64,000 bases of DNA from an uncultured Acetatifactor sp. (GCA_910586215.1 CAJUGH010000001.1:252546-316545); one strand, 5' to 3'; shown: positions 1 to 8,516, counted from the first letter of the stretch. The notes: generated by a model from the sequence alone, not told the origin. Numbers and translations: made by a program.

Positions 1-81
1 GTAATACCGCTACTTGCGGTGTATCCTTTTATCCAAAAGTTTTTTGTAAAAGGAGTAATGATTGGTTCTATAAAAGGGTAA
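1..81 (+). CDS. C-terminal end of a carbohydrate ABC transporter permease (LplC/YtcP type), partial
   Basis: Reading frame 1 from the first base gives 26 residues and then TAA at 79-81. The peptide has the pattern P-L-L-A-V-Y-P-F-I-Q-K-F-F-V-K-G followed by V-M-I-G-S-I-K-G. This closely matches the C-terminus of the complete LplC-like permease that ends at 14044 in this window (I-L-I-V-Y-P-F-V-Q-K and G-V-M-V-G-A-V-K-G). It is therefore the tail of a CUT1-family sugar permease whose body lies upstream of the window. It sits 36 bp before the rhamnosidase gene, so the two probably share a transcript. The family call is inference from this short but distinctive tail. Confidence 0.8.
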   Translation, partial: VIPLLAVYPFIQKFFVKGVMIGSIKG

Positions 82-117
82 GAAATTCGAAATAAAAATA
101 TGGAGGTGAATAAGCAG

Positions 118-2397
118 GTGTTTCAAAAAGCAGAGCAGGTTTTTATTAAAAACAGACGTGAAGAAATAAATTATCAGGCGGGATTCCAATGCAGGTTTAC
201 AGGTTCGGAAAAGAGGCAATATGAATTACACATAACGGGAGCAACGTTGTATCGCGTTTATCTGAATGGAAACTTTCTCTTTTACGGACCAGCCAGGGCC
301 CCTCATGGATATCTGCGTGCAGATAATGTAAGACTCAAGGTGAAAGCAGGCGAAAATGTACTCTGTGTGGAAGTTGCCGGTTATAATTGTCCTTCTTTCG
401 GCACAATGAACCACTTTTCTTTTCTGCAGGCAGAGATATTTGAAAATGGAAAGTCCATCTGTCATACAGGGCGGGATTTTAAAGCCATATCCCTAAATGG
501 ATTGCGGGAACAGAAGGTATACAGATACAGTTACCAACGAGCTTTTTCGGAAGTCTGGTACTTGGACAATGAATCAATACTTACCAACTGGAAAGAAACA
601 GACTTTGAGGGGGAAGCGATATGTGTCCATACATATGAGGAGGAAATAATTCCAAGAGGATATGCAAATCCGGACTTTTGGGTGGAAGATTTCGGAGATC
701 CTGTCATGCAGGGCAGATTTGAGTGGGCAGGAGAGTTGGCAGTATATCGTTCCAGACATTTTGTGCCGAATGAAGTATCCATTGTCTGTTATCCACTTTC
801 AGAGATTAAGCATGATGTGCTGACCCGGATCCGGGGAAAGTATCTGCCGGATGGGGACAGTGACATGACAAAAAACAGATACCGGTTATATGATTATGGA
901 CAGGTAAATACAGGGTTTATCAAAGCAAATCTGACGGCAGAAGAGGATAGTGAAGTATATATTGCTTTTTCTGAAAAGCCTGCGGGAAGAACTGGCTTTG
1001 AGATGGAAGATTTAATCAGTGTCATCAAATATGAATTAAAAAAGAGCAAAAGGCCATATGACCTGGAAGCTTTTGAGGCATATTCCATGCGGTACGTGAT
1101 TGTACTGGTGATAAAGGGAAAAATCAAGGTCAACAGAATGGAACTAAGAGAATATTCATATCCTTTGAGCCATAACACGATTTTGATCGTACAGGATGAA
1201 AAACTGATGCGCATATTTGAGGCGGCGCGAGAAACCTTCCGGCAGAATACGCTGGATTGCTTTATGGATTGTCCGGGAAGAGAAAGGGGTGGTTGGCTGT
1301 GTGACAGCTATTTCACGAGTCAGGCAGAACAGATCTTTGCAGGAAAAGGGCAGATAGAAGAGCAGTTTTTAAAAAATTTTACCATGGCAAAGGAATTTCC
1401 TGGAATTCCAGAAGGACTTCTGCCGGATAATTATCCAGGAGAACTTCTGCAAGTGATACCACAGTGGATTATGTGGTATATATTGGAACTGGAAGAATAT
1501 TTAAAAAGACATGCGGATAATAAAGAGATATTTCGTGGATTATGCTATCAGTTCCTGGAATATCTGCAGGATTACAAGTGTGAGAACAGACTGCTCAAGA
1601 AATTGGAGGGCTGGAACTTTATTGAGTGGTCTGAAGCAAATCAGTATGTGGAAAAGGCAGATATAAGTTATCCCACAAATATGCTTTATGCGAGGGTTCT
1701 TGAGAGCATTGGCAGATTATATGGGGATGAAGGGCTCTGCCGTGAAGCAGAGGAATTGAAAGAACAGATTATCAGGTGTGCTTTTGATGGAAAGCTATTC
1801 TGTGATGGAGCGGTCTGGAACGGAACGGCGTATGTAAATATGCAGGAGATTTCAGAAGCCTGCCAGTACTATGCGGTATTCTGTGGTATTGCAGGAGAGG
1901 AAGACGGCAGATTCCAACAGTTTTATAAGTGGATACTGGATATTCTCGGATACAGGCGAAAAAAGCAGGAAGGGTACCCGGAAATTGCTTATTCCAATTT
2001 GTTCATTGGTATGACTCTTCGGTTTGAATGTCTCCACAGACTGGGCAGATACGAACAGCTTTTGGAGGAAATGAAGGAATACTATCTGCATATGGCAGAT
2101 ACTACGAACACTCTCTGGGAGCATGATTCCCCTGTCGCCAGTCTCAATCACGGGTTGTCCTCTGTAGCTGGTGCACTCATTATAAAAGCCCTAACGGGTC
2201 TGGTTGATATAGATGAAGCAGAAGGTATCATCACGGTAGATGAGTCTGTACCGGATACCGCAGAATATCAGATATCCATTGGCTTGAACCAGGGAAAACT
2301 TATTGTAACTGGCAGGGATAGAAAGCGGACGGTCACTGTCTATGGCCCCTATAATGTGCGGTATAGACAGATTAAAAAAATGTCTGGTTCCAAGTAG
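118..2397 (+). CDS. GH78-like alpha-L-rhamnosidase family protein
   Basis: Cytoplasmic glycosidase (759 aa, no signal peptide), predicted to release L-rhamnose from imported oligosaccharides. The N-terminal third is a beta-sandwich region with the family's Y-L-N-G-N and F-Y-G-P-A-R-A-P-H-G-Y segments. The middle has D-C-F-M-D-C-P-G-R-E-R-G-G-W near residue 380, equivalent to the GH78 D-C-P-x-R-D-E-R-x-G-W site but one residue shorter. A late T-L-W-E-H-D-S-P matches the region carrying the catalytic base. I chose the GTG at 118 because GGAGGTGA at 102-109 sits 8 bases before it; the ATG at 100 overlaps that ribosome binding site. It follows a sugar permease end and is followed by a terminator. 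The altered acid-site spacing means activity on rhamnosides is likely but not certain. Confidence 0.8.
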   Translation: MFQKAEQVFIKNRREEINYQAGFQCRFTGSEKRQYELHITGATLYRVYLNGNFLFYGPARAPHGYLRADNVRLKVKAGENVLCVEVAGYNCPSFGTMNHFSFLQAEIFENGKSICHTGRDFKAISLNGLREQKVYRYSYQRAFSEVWYLDNESILTNWKETDFEGEAICVHTYEEEIIPRGYANPDFWVEDFGDPVMQGRFEWAGELAVYRSRHFVPNEVSIVCYPLSEIKHDVLTRIRGKYLPDGDSDMTKNRYRLYDYGQVNTGFIKANLTAEEDSEVYIAFSEKPAGRTGFEMEDLISVIKYELKKSKRPYDLEAFEAYSMRYVIVLVIKGKIKVNRMELREYSYPLSHNTILIVQDEKLMRIFEAARETFRQNTLDCFMDCPGRERGGWLCDSYFTSQAEQIFAGKGQIEEQFLKNFTMAKEFPGIPEGLLPDNYPGELLQVIPQWIMWYILELEEYLKRHADNKEIFRGLCYQFLEYLQDYKCENRLLKKLEGWNFIEWSEANQYVEKADISYPTNMLYARVLESIGRLYGDEGLCREAEELKEQIIRCAFDGKLFCDGAVWNGTAYVNMQEISEACQYYAVFCGIAGEEDGRFQQFYKWILDILGYRRKKQEGYPEIAYSNLFIGMTLRFECLHRLGRYEQLLEEMKEYYLHMADTTNTLWEHDSPVASLNHGLSSVAGALIIKALTGLVDIDEAEGIITVDESVPDTAEYQISIGLNQGKLIVTGRDRKRTVTVYGPYNVRYRQIKKMSGSK

Positions 2398-2573
2398 AAT
2401 ACCAGGAGTTTATGTGGCGATTTGTGCAGGAAAAGTTACTGTCCACAGGTGCCACCGCGAGGTGTTTTCACGCGTTCTTTGCGTGGCAAATCCGAGACAA
2501 CCTGCGCCAAAACGCCTGCATTTGACGTTTTGTGTGCATATGTTGCTGTGAACGGAGTGAACAGTAACCAGGA
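2398..2573. other. Intergenic region with inverted repeats
   Basis: No gene is seen here. The stretch begins with GTTACTGTCCAC (2435-2446) and ends with the hairpin repeat at 2542-2568, whose last bases GTGAACAGTAAC mirror that start. Between them lies TGCCACCGC paired imperfectly with GCGTGGCA. The unit of about 134 bp is thus bounded by near-perfect 12-bp inverted repeats. It could be a small degenerate element or two related hairpins that happen to lie close together. Confidence 0.4.
2542..2568 (+). repeat. Dispersed GA-mismatch hairpin, short (27-bp) type
   Basis: The outer stem is GTTGCTGT paired with ACAGTAAC. Inside it is a GA opposite GA mismatch, then AC paired with GT around a GGA loop. 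It is one of at least eight related copies in the window and lies downstream of the rhamnosidase gene. Confidence 0.75.
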
Positions 2574-2606
2574 AGAGTGTGCCGGAAAAATACGGCACAC
2601 TTTTTT
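2574..2606 (+). terminator. Rho-independent terminator after the rhamnosidase gene
   Basis: AGTGTGCCG pairs perfectly with CGGCACACT around an eight-base loop and is followed by a run of six T. Confidence 0.9.
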
Positions 2607-2607
2607 C

Positions 2608-2636
2608 TTGCAATGAAAAGGCGGCTGTTATATTAT
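2608..2636 (+). promoter_or_regulatory. Predicted sigma-A promoter for the FAD oxidoreductase gene
   Basis: TTGCAA at 2608-2613 and TATTAT at 2631-2636 are separated by 17 bp. It lies just after the preceding terminator and 77 bp before the start codon at 2713. Confidence 0.55.
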
Positions 2637-2712
2637 GGATCATAGCAGAGTGGAACAGGGGATTAGGAGGGACTGCTTCTGAATTTTCGGATGTGTCTGC
2701 GGAGGATGCAAA

Positions 2713-4416
2713 ATGATTCGAATATGCCAGTTGAAGCTGGAGACAGGTCATACCCAGGAACAACTCTGGAGAAAGGCAGCACTGTTTCTGCATGTGGTTC
2801 CAGAGGACATCTACAGTCTGAAGATCCGGCGCAGGTCCATTGATGCCAGGAAAAAACCGGACATTACATACAGCTATACCCTGGATCTGCAGGTAAAGGA
2901 TCCGGACAGAGTACTGCGCCGGTTCCGGGGACGGGAGAACCAAGTGTGCAAGTGGGAGGAGACAGAATATGTTTTCCCCTGCACCGGGAACCGGAAAAGA
3001 GAACATCCAGTGGTGATCGTGGGCATGGGACCGGCAGGGTTATTCTGCGGGTATTTCCTGGCCCTGCACGGATACAGGCCCCTGCTGTTGGAGAGAGGCA
3101 GGGATGTGGACCGCAGGCAGAAGGACGTGGATGCCTTCTGGAGGGGTGGTATCCTGGATCCTGTCTCCAACGTACAGTTTGGGGAGGGAGGAGCAGGCAC
3201 CTTTTCGGACGGAAAGCTGAATACCCTGGTGAAGGACAGGGAAGGGCGAAATATGGCGGTGCTGGAGACCTTTGTGAGATTCGGCGCACCGGAGCGTATC
3301 CTGTATGATGCCAGACCCCATATGGGGACAGATGTGCTCTGCCAGGTAGTGAAGGGTATGCGCCAGGAGATCCTGCGGCTGGGGGGAGAGGTGCGATTTG
3401 AGAGCCAGGTGACAGGCCTGTCCATCCGGGATAGAAGAGTGGAGGGCGTGGTGATAAATGGCAGGGAGAGGCTCTCCTGCGGGCAGGTGGTGCTGGCCAT
3501 CGGCCATAGTGCCAGGGATACCTTCCAGGAACTGTATGAGGAGGGGATTCCCATGGAGGCCAAGGCCTTTGCAGTGGGCCTTAGGGCAGAGCATCCCCAG
3601 GCCATGATCAACGTAAGCCAGTATGGCCTGGAGGAGCCGGGTATCCTGGAAGCCGCCCCCTACAAGGTGACGGCAAAGAGCCGGGACGGCAGGGGGGTGT
3701 ATTCCTTCTGCATGTGTCCGGGCGGTTATGTGGTGAATGCCTCCTCGGAAGAGGGGAGGCTGGCGGTAAACGGTATGAGCTACAGCGCCAGGGATGGGGC
3801 CAATGCCAACAGTGCGGTGGTGGTGACGGTGACGCCGGAGGACTTCGGGTCGGATCATCCCCTGGCAGGCATTGCATTCCAGAGAAAGGTGGAGGAGCGG
3901 GCATATCAGCTTGCCGGGGGAAAGATTCCGGTACAGCGTTATGGTGACTTTAAGAGGTGCGTGGAGGCCGGAAAGGCCGTTGGAACTGGCGGTGATGGGA
4001 AGATGGGCAGGGCTGGGGAATCCGGCGGGCCGGACAAGCCTGTGGGGATGGACGGGGTTGGGGAAGATTGCCCCGGACAGCTACAGCCTCAGTGTAAGGG
4101 TGCCTATGCCTGGGCAGATGTAAGCCGCATCCTGCCCCAGGCCTGCAACCAGGCCATTGTGGAGGGTATGGAGGGCTTTGGCAGGCAGATCAAGGGCTTT
4201 GACGGGCCGGATGTGATCCTTTCCGGCGTGGAGAGCCGGACCTCTTCCCCGGTGCGGATCTGCCGGGATGAGAGCCTGCAGGCAGCGGTAAGGGGGCTGT
4301 ATCCCTGTGGGGAGGGGGCCGGGTATGCAGGCGGCATCACCTCGGCAGCCATGGACGGCATGCGGGTGGCAGAGGTGATTGCGGCAGAATATGCGCCGGA
4401 CCAAGGAGCAATATAA
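2713..4416 (+). CDS. NAD(P)/FAD-dependent oxidoreductase (COG2509-like, uncharacterised dehydrogenase)
   Basis: A 567-residue cytoplasmic flavoprotein of the widespread uncharacterised FAD-dependent dehydrogenase family; the substrate is unknown. After an N-terminal segment of about 95 residues comes the FAD-binding Rossmann motif V-V-I-V-G-M-G-P-A-G-L-F-C-G, with an acidic E-R-G at the end of the second strand. Further family segments are V-Q-F-G-E-G-G-A-G-T-F-S-D-G-K-L, the V-L-A-I-G-H-S-A-R-D motif, and a C-terminal G-E-G-A-G-Y-A-G-G-I that closes the flavin site. A Gly-rich insert at about residues 416-455, before G-A-Y-A-W-A-D, looks lineage-specific. The ATG has GGAGG upstream. The next gene, proB, starts about 75 bp later, so co-transcription is plausible. 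Confidence 0.85.
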   Translation: MIRICQLKLETGHTQEQLWRKAALFLHVVPEDIYSLKIRRRSIDARKKPDITYSYTLDLQVKDPDRVLRRFRGRENQVCKWEETEYVFPCTGNRKREHPVVIVGMGPAGLFCGYFLALHGYRPLLLERGRDVDRRQKDVDAFWRGGILDPVSNVQFGEGGAGTFSDGKLNTLVKDREGRNMAVLETFVRFGAPERILYDARPHMGTDVLCQVVKGMRQEILRLGGEVRFESQVTGLSIRDRRVEGVVINGRERLSCGQVVLAIGHSARDTFQELYEEGIPMEAKAFAVGLRAEHPQAMINVSQYGLEEPGILEAAPYKVTAKSRDGRGVYSFCMCPGGYVVNASSEEGRLAVNGMSYSARDGANANSAVVVTVTPEDFGSDHPLAGIAFQRKVEERAYQLAGGKIPVQRYGDFKRCVEAGKAVGTGGDGKMGRAGESGGPDKPVGMDGVGEDCPGQLQPQCKGAYAWADVSRILPQACNQAIVEGMEGFGRQIKGFDGPDVILSGVESRTSSPVRICRDESLQAAVRGLYPCGEGAGYAGGITSAAMDGMRVAEVIAAEYAPDQGAI

Positions 4417-4493
4417 AAACAAAGAGACAAGGCGGCAGCATACAGGGACAAGAGCCTATGGAAGCTTATGATGCAGGGAAAAGGAACGAAGAT

Positions 4494-5393
4494 ATGAGTA
4501 AATACAGGGAACAGATCAAGGATAAAAAGCGGATTGTGGTGAAGATAGGCTCTTCCTCCCTGACCCACAGTAATACAGGGGATATGGATTACATCCGCAT
4601 GGAAAAGCTGGTGAGGGAACTGAGTGACATCCACAACCAGGGAAAGGATGTAATCCTGGTGACCTCAGGGGCCATAGCGGCGGGAAGAAAGGCTCTTCAG
4701 GGAAGCTGCCGGAGGGAAGGCAGCCTACAGGGGGAAGTCCCTGGCAGATCCGGCCAGGCAGAGGCCATGGCGGTGAAACAGGCCTGCTCTGCGGTGGGCC
4801 AGGCCAGGCTGATGATGACCTACCAGAGACTTTTTGCAGAATATAACCAGGTGGCAGCCCAGATTCTGATGACCAAGAATACCATTGTGGATAACCTGAA
4901 CCGCTACAATGCCCACAATACTTTCACAGAACTATTGCGGCTGGGAGCCATTCCCATTGTCAATGAGAATGACACAGTGGCCACCTATGAGATCGAGATC
5001 GGGGACAATGACACTCTCTCTGCCATCGTGGCGGCCCTGGTGGAGGCAGATCTGCTGATCCTGCTGTCGGACATTGACGGGCTGTATACGGATGATCCCA
5101 GGAAGAATCCTGATGCCCAGTTTATTGAGCAGGTGGATGACTTGACAGAGGAACTGATGGACATGGGCAAGGGCAGTACCGGCAGCAGCGTGGGGACAGG
5201 GGGCATGAACACGAAACTGGTTGCCGCCAGGATTGCCACCAGGTCTAATGTGGACATGGTCATTGCCAACAGCAAGGATATCGGTGTGCTGCACCGGATC
5301 CTGGAAGGGGAAAATACAGGGACGCTTTTTGTGGCCCACGCAGATGACGGGTTTGACCTGCCAGGATTCGTAGAGAATCTGCACAGAGGATGA
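4494..5393 (+). CDS. proB: Glutamate 5-kinase
   Basis: Catalyses ATP-dependent phosphorylation of glutamate to gamma-glutamyl phosphate, the first step of proline synthesis. The amino-acid-kinase fold is clear: V-V-K-I-G-S-S-S-L near the start, V-T-S-G-A-I-A-A-G, N-E-N-D-T-V, D-N-D-T-L-S-A, L-L-S-D-I-D-G-L-Y and G-T-G-G-M-N-T-K. The protein is 299 residues and ends soon after the kinase domain, so the C-terminal PUA domain of longer enzymes (about 370 aa) is absent. I chose ATG 4494 because AAAAGGA lies eight bases upstream; an upstream ATG at 4458 has no good site. proA, the partner enzyme, is 1.7 kb downstream on the same strand. Confidence 0.95.
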   Translation: MSKYREQIKDKKRIVVKIGSSSLTHSNTGDMDYIRMEKLVRELSDIHNQGKDVILVTSGAIAAGRKALQGSCRREGSLQGEVPGRSGQAEAMAVKQACSAVGQARLMMTYQRLFAEYNQVAAQILMTKNTIVDNLNRYNAHNTFTELLRLGAIPIVNENDTVATYEIEIGDNDTLSAIVAALVEADLLILLSDIDGLYTDDPRKNPDAQFIEQVDDLTEELMDMGKGSTGSSVGTGGMNTKLVAARIATRSNVDMVIANSKDIGVLHRILEGENTGTLFVAHADDGFDLPGFVENLHRG

Positions 5394-5399
5394 AAAATC

Positions 5400-5426
5400 G
5401 TTACGATTCACTTTGTTCACAGCAAC
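5400..5426 (-). repeat. Dispersed GA-mismatch hairpin, short type, inverted
   Basis: On the minus strand the outer stem is GTTGCTGT with the imperfect partner ATCGTAAC. The GA/GA mismatch and an inner AC/GT pair around AAA are kept. It sits immediately after the proB stop codon. Confidence 0.65.
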
Positions 5427-5503
5427 AGGAAACTATAAAAGCAGGCACAGGGAATGGGTACGCTGCTGACAGGAAGCCGAAAAGGCCACAGGGAGGGCTG
5501 CAT

Positions 5504-6061
5504 ATGGAGATACACCACAAAAGTCTGGCACGCAAGGAGTGGCCCAGGATCCTAAATAGGGACTCCGTCCATGGATTCTTTGAGGAATCCGGCTTGAAGG
5601 GGGAAATGCAGCTGATCCATGTGCATGCGGTGACGAAACCCTTGACCAAAAGCTATGAAGGAAATGGGGGCAGTTCCTGTGTCACGATCCTGGACGCAGG
5701 ATATTACTGGTTACAGATAGCGCCTGAGAATGCCTACTGGTGGCTGACAGTGATGTATGACAGTCAGCTGCAACTGGTGGAGTATTATTTCGACCTCACG
5801 GCGGGAAATGAACTTTGCGGCAGCGGGGAGAGCGGATTTGCAGATATGTTCCTGGATGTGGTCCTGGTACCTGGAGGACAGGTTTATCTGCTGGATGAGG
5901 ATGAACTGGAGGAAGCATATAGGGAGGGGACAGTGGATGAGGTGTCCTATCAATTGACCAGGCAAAATGCCCAGGAACTGATGGCCGGACTGGAGGGCAG
6001 GGAAGAACAACTGGAACGTTTCTGCTGGCAGTGTCTGGGACAGATGCTGGAGGGACGCTGA
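5504..6061 (+). CDS. DUF402 domain protein (possible nucleotide phosphatase)
   Basis: A 185-residue protein of the DUF402 family, some members of which hydrolyse nucleoside tri- and diphosphates (known for the family, not shown here). The core shows W-L-Q-I-A-P-E-N-A-Y-W-W-L-T-V-M-Y, then V-E-Y-Y-F-D-L-T, F-A-D-M-F-L-D-V-V-L-V-P and Y-L-L-D-E-D-E-L, the usual DUF402 strand order with conserved acidic residues. AGGGAGGG upstream supports ATG 5504 rather than the longer frame from 5390, whose first codons overlap a hairpin repeat. It lies between proB and a DUF896 gene, with a gap of 17 bp to the latter, so it is probably part of the proB-proA transcript. Confidence 0.85.
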   Translation: MEIHHKSLARKEWPRILNRDSVHGFFEESGLKGEMQLIHVHAVTKPLTKSYEGNGGSSCVTILDAGYYWLQIAPENAYWWLTVMYDSQLQLVEYYFDLTAGNELCGSGESGFADMFLDVVLVPGGQVYLLDEDELEEAYREGTVDEVSYQLTRQNAQELMAGLEGREEQLERFCWQCLGQMLEGR

Positions 6062-6078
6062 AGAAAAGAGGAGACCGT

Positions 6079-6312
6079 ATGAACATGGAAGAGCGGATTG
6101 CCCGCATCAATGCATTATATCACAAGTCCCAGAAGGAGGGGCTGACAGCACAGGAGAAGGAAGAGCAGGCCAGGCTGCGAAAAGAGTACGTGGCCAGCAT
6201 CCGTGGGAACCTTAAGAGCCAATTGGATCAGATTACCATTGAGAACCCGGATGGCACGCTTGTGAACCTGGGGGAGAAATTCGGGAAGTGTAGAAGTAAG
6301 GACCAGGGATAG
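6079..6312 (+). CDS. DUF896 (UPF0291, YnzC-like) small protein
   Basis: A 77-residue helical protein of the DUF896 family. It contains R-I-N-A-L-Y-H-K-S-Q, G-L-T-A-Q-E-K-E-E-Q, L-R-K-E-Y, S-I-R-G-N-L-K-S-Q-L and a C-terminal T-I-E-N-P-D-G. This is the family's complete pattern (YnzC in B. subtilis). The cellular role is not established. GAGGAG upstream supports ATG 6079. It follows the DUF402 gene by 17 bp and precedes the folate cyclo-ligase gene. Confidence 0.9.
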   Translation: MNMEERIARINALYHKSQKEGLTAQEKEEQARLRKEYVASIRGNLKSQLDQITIENPDGTLVNLGEKFGKCRSKDQG

Positions 6313-6326
6313 CAGGGAAACCAGCG

Positions 6327-6359
6327 GCTGCTTTGAACGGCATGGCCGTGAAATGCAAC
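6327..6359 (+). repeat. Dispersed GA-mismatch hairpin, long (33-bp) type
   Basis: The inner stem ACGGC/GCCGT around ATG and the flanking GA/GA mismatch are intact; the outer stem (GCTGCTTT with AATGCAAC) is imperfect. The ATG at 6353 lies inside this hairpin, which argues against its use as a start codon for the next gene. Confidence 0.7.
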
Positions 6360-6412
6360 AGAATGAAGGCCGGATGAGGGCGAAGGAAAGGGACGCAGAC
6401 AGGACAGGAAAC

Positions 6413-6991
6413 ATGACAGGGACAAAACAGGAGATTCGCAGGCAGGTCTTGAGACTGCGGGATGCTTTAAGCCAGGAAGAGAGGAAGAGAGGGGCTGTCC
6501 TTCTGACGGAACGCATCCTGGGGCACCAGTGGTTCTATGGGTCAGACAGGCTGCTTGCCTTTGCAAGCCATGGAAGTGAAATAGATACCAGTGCCATTAT
6601 CCAGGAAGCTTTGCGCCTGGGCAAGCAGGTATATCTGCCAAAGGTATGCGGGAAGTGTGGGGAACCGGAAGGGGGTATGGAATTTTACCAGATCCATTCC
6701 CTGGGGGAACTGCAGGAGGGATACCGGGGCATCAAGGAACCGGAGGGCGTTACGGCGCGTTATTGTTACAGCCCTGAGACAGCCGGCAGAAGTCTTCTGC
6801 TTATGCCAGGGGTGGCATTTGACAGATGCGGGAACAGGGTTGGCTATGGAAAAGGGTTCTATGACAGGTATCTGGAGGGAAAGGAAGCCTTGCGGATGCG
6901 TTCTGTGGCAGTGGGTTTCTGCTGCCAGATGGTGGAGGAGATCCCGGCCCAGGGGACGGATATCCGGCCTTGCCAGGTGATCTGTGTGTGA
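6413..6991 (+). CDS. 5-formyltetrahydrofolate cyclo-ligase
   Basis: Converts 5-formyl-THF to 5,10-methenyl-THF with ATP in one-carbon metabolism (family of YqgN and MTHFS). The sequence starts with the usual K-Q-E-I-R-R-Q-V-L pattern. It has L-A-F-A-S-H-G-S-E-I-D-T, V-Y-L-P-K-V and G-I-K-E-P, and the nucleotide/folate site L-L-M-P-G-V-A-F-D followed by G-N-R-V-G-Y-G-K-G-F-Y-D-R-Y. Length is 192 aa from ATG 6413, normal for the family. Upstream ATGs at 6353 and 6374 are in frame, but the first falls inside a hairpin repeat. It is co-directional with the proB-proA group. Confidence 0.92.
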   Translation: MTGTKQEIRRQVLRLRDALSQEERKRGAVLLTERILGHQWFYGSDRLLAFASHGSEIDTSAIIQEALRLGKQVYLPKVCGKCGEPEGGMEFYQIHSLGELQEGYRGIKEPEGVTARYCYSPETAGRSLLLMPGVAFDRCGNRVGYGKGFYDRYLEGKEALRMRSVAVGFCCQMVEEIPAQGTDIRPCQVICV

Positions 6992-7124
6992 GGACAGCAG
7001 GGCTGGGGTCTTTGGCCATTTCCTGGAAAAGGCATTTTCCTGGAAGGGTATTTTTAGTGGAAAGGAGCATCCTTGAAAAGGAGCGTTTTCCGGAAAGGGA
7101 CATGAGGGAGAAAAGGAGAGTGGG

Positions 7125-8384
7125 ATGGAGACAGGAAACAGGAGACTGACACAGATGGGGGAGCAGGCCGTGGCGGTGAAAGGGCTGCTCCAGCGTCTTT
7201 CCAGCCAGGAGAAACAAAAAGCCCTGCAGCATGCAGCGGGAAAGCTTACAGAGCAAGCAGGGGAGATCCTTGGTGCCAATGCCCAGGACATGGATAAGGC
7301 CAGGGCAGCAGGCATGAAGGAAGGACTTCTGGACCGGCTGCTGCTTACCAGGGAGCGGATTGAAGCCATGGCCCGGGGCCTGTGCCAGGTGGCCATGCTG
7401 CCAGACTGTATCGGGGAGATCATGGAAGAGTGGGAACGTCCCAATGGGCTGAGGATCAGGAAGGTCCGGGTTCCCCTGGGGGTGGTGGGGATCATCTACG
7501 AGGCCAGGCCCAATGTGACGGCAGATGCCTTTGGTCTGTGTTTCCAGGCAGGCAATGCCGTGATCTTAAAAGGAGGCAGCGATGCCATCTGTTCCAACAG
7601 GGCCATTGTGAAAGTGCTTAGGGAGGCCATGGAGGAATGCGGGATTCCTGGTGATGTGCTGCAGCTGATCATGGACACGGACCGGGCTGTCACGGTAGAG
7701 TTCATGAGGCTGAAAGATTATGTGGATGTACTGATCCCCAGGGGCAGTGCAGGACTGATCAAAAGCGTGGTGGAGAACAGTACCATCCCTGTCATTGAGA
7801 CAGGCGTGGGAAACTGCCATGTGTATGTGGACAAGGAGGCCGACCTGGACATGGCAATGCAGATTGTGTATAATGCCAAGACCCAGAGAACCGGTGTCTG
7901 CAACGCCTGTGAGTCCCTGGTGGTGCATGAAGCCGTAAGGGAGGCCTTCCTGCCAATGCTTAGGAAGGCCCTGGCTCCAAAACAAGTGGAACTGCGGGGG
8001 GATGAGAGAGTCTGTAGTGTGCTGGCTGACTGTGTTCCTGCCACAGAGGAAGATTACGGGAGGGAGTACCTGGATACCATCCTGTCCCTGAAGACGGTGG
8101 ACTCCCTGGAGGAGGCCATCCGCCATATCAATCACTATAATACTGGCCATTCAGAGTGTATTGTAACCCGGGATTCCAAGGCGGCGGAGCAGTTCCTGGA
8201 TCAGGTGGATGCAGTCTGTGTGTACTGGAACGCCTCTACCCGGTTTACAGATGGATATGAGTTCGGATTCGGGGCAGAGATCGGCATCAGTACCCAGAAG
8301 CTCCATGCCAGGGGACCTATGGGACTGAAGGAACTGACCACCTATAAATATGCCATTTATGGGAGCGGACAGGTCCGGGAATAG
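7125..8384 (+). CDS. proA: Gamma-glutamyl phosphate reductase (glutamate-5-semialdehyde dehydrogenase)
   Basis: Reduces gamma-glutamyl phosphate with NADPH, the second step of proline synthesis, usually in complex with ProB. It is a 419-residue aldehyde-dehydrogenase-fold protein. Motifs include V-P-L-G-V-V-G-I-I-Y-E-A-R-P-N-V-T, V-I-L-K-G-G-S-D-A, L-I-P-R-G-S-A-G-L-I, V-I-E-T-G-V-G-N-C-H-V-Y and the catalytic-cysteine region T-G-V-C-N-A-C-E-S-L-V-V. The C-terminal F-G-F-G-A-E-I-G-I-S-T-Q-K-L-H-A-R-G-P is also present. AAGGAG precedes the ATG. The 130 bp upstream carry a degenerate purine-rich repeat. feoA follows after 132 bp without a visible terminator. Confidence 0.96.
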   Translation: METGNRRLTQMGEQAVAVKGLLQRLSSQEKQKALQHAAGKLTEQAGEILGANAQDMDKARAAGMKEGLLDRLLLTRERIEAMARGLCQVAMLPDCIGEIMEEWERPNGLRIRKVRVPLGVVGIIYEARPNVTADAFGLCFQAGNAVILKGGSDAICSNRAIVKVLREAMEECGIPGDVLQLIMDTDRAVTVEFMRLKDYVDVLIPRGSAGLIKSVVENSTIPVIETGVGNCHVYVDKEADLDMAMQIVYNAKTQRTGVCNACESLVVHEAVREAFLPMLRKALAPKQVELRGDERVCSVLADCVPATEEDYGREYLDTILSLKTVDSLEEAIRHINHYNTGHSECIVTRDSKAAEQFLDQVDAVCVYWNASTRFTDGYEFGFGAEIGISTQKLHARGPMGLKELTTYKYAIYGSGQVRE

Positions 8385-8395
8385 TGCGTATAAGG

Positions 8396-8430
8396 CCTGC
8401 AAGGATGTTCTTTTCAATTCCTGCAAGGAT
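8396..8430. repeat. Direct repeat upstream of feoA
   Basis: CCTGCAAGGAT occurs exactly twice, at 8396-8406 and 8420-8430, a period of 24 bp. It lies in the proA-feoA gap and could be a regulator site or a chance duplication. Confidence 0.5.
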
Positions 8431-8516
8431 TGTATATGCCATGGAAGACAGCACGGACGCTGAGGCAGCATGTCTGGAAGTGTGGGACAGGTATTACAAA
8501 GCATGAGGTGAATCAT

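Noticed and set aside
2864..3858. Several minus-strand frames inside the FAD oxidoreductase gene
   Set aside because: Antisense shadows, Pro/His/Arg-rich, no domain.
6353..6412. Upstream start of the folate cyclo-ligase gene
   Set aside because: The ATG at 6353 lies within the hairpin repeat and the added residues do not match the family.
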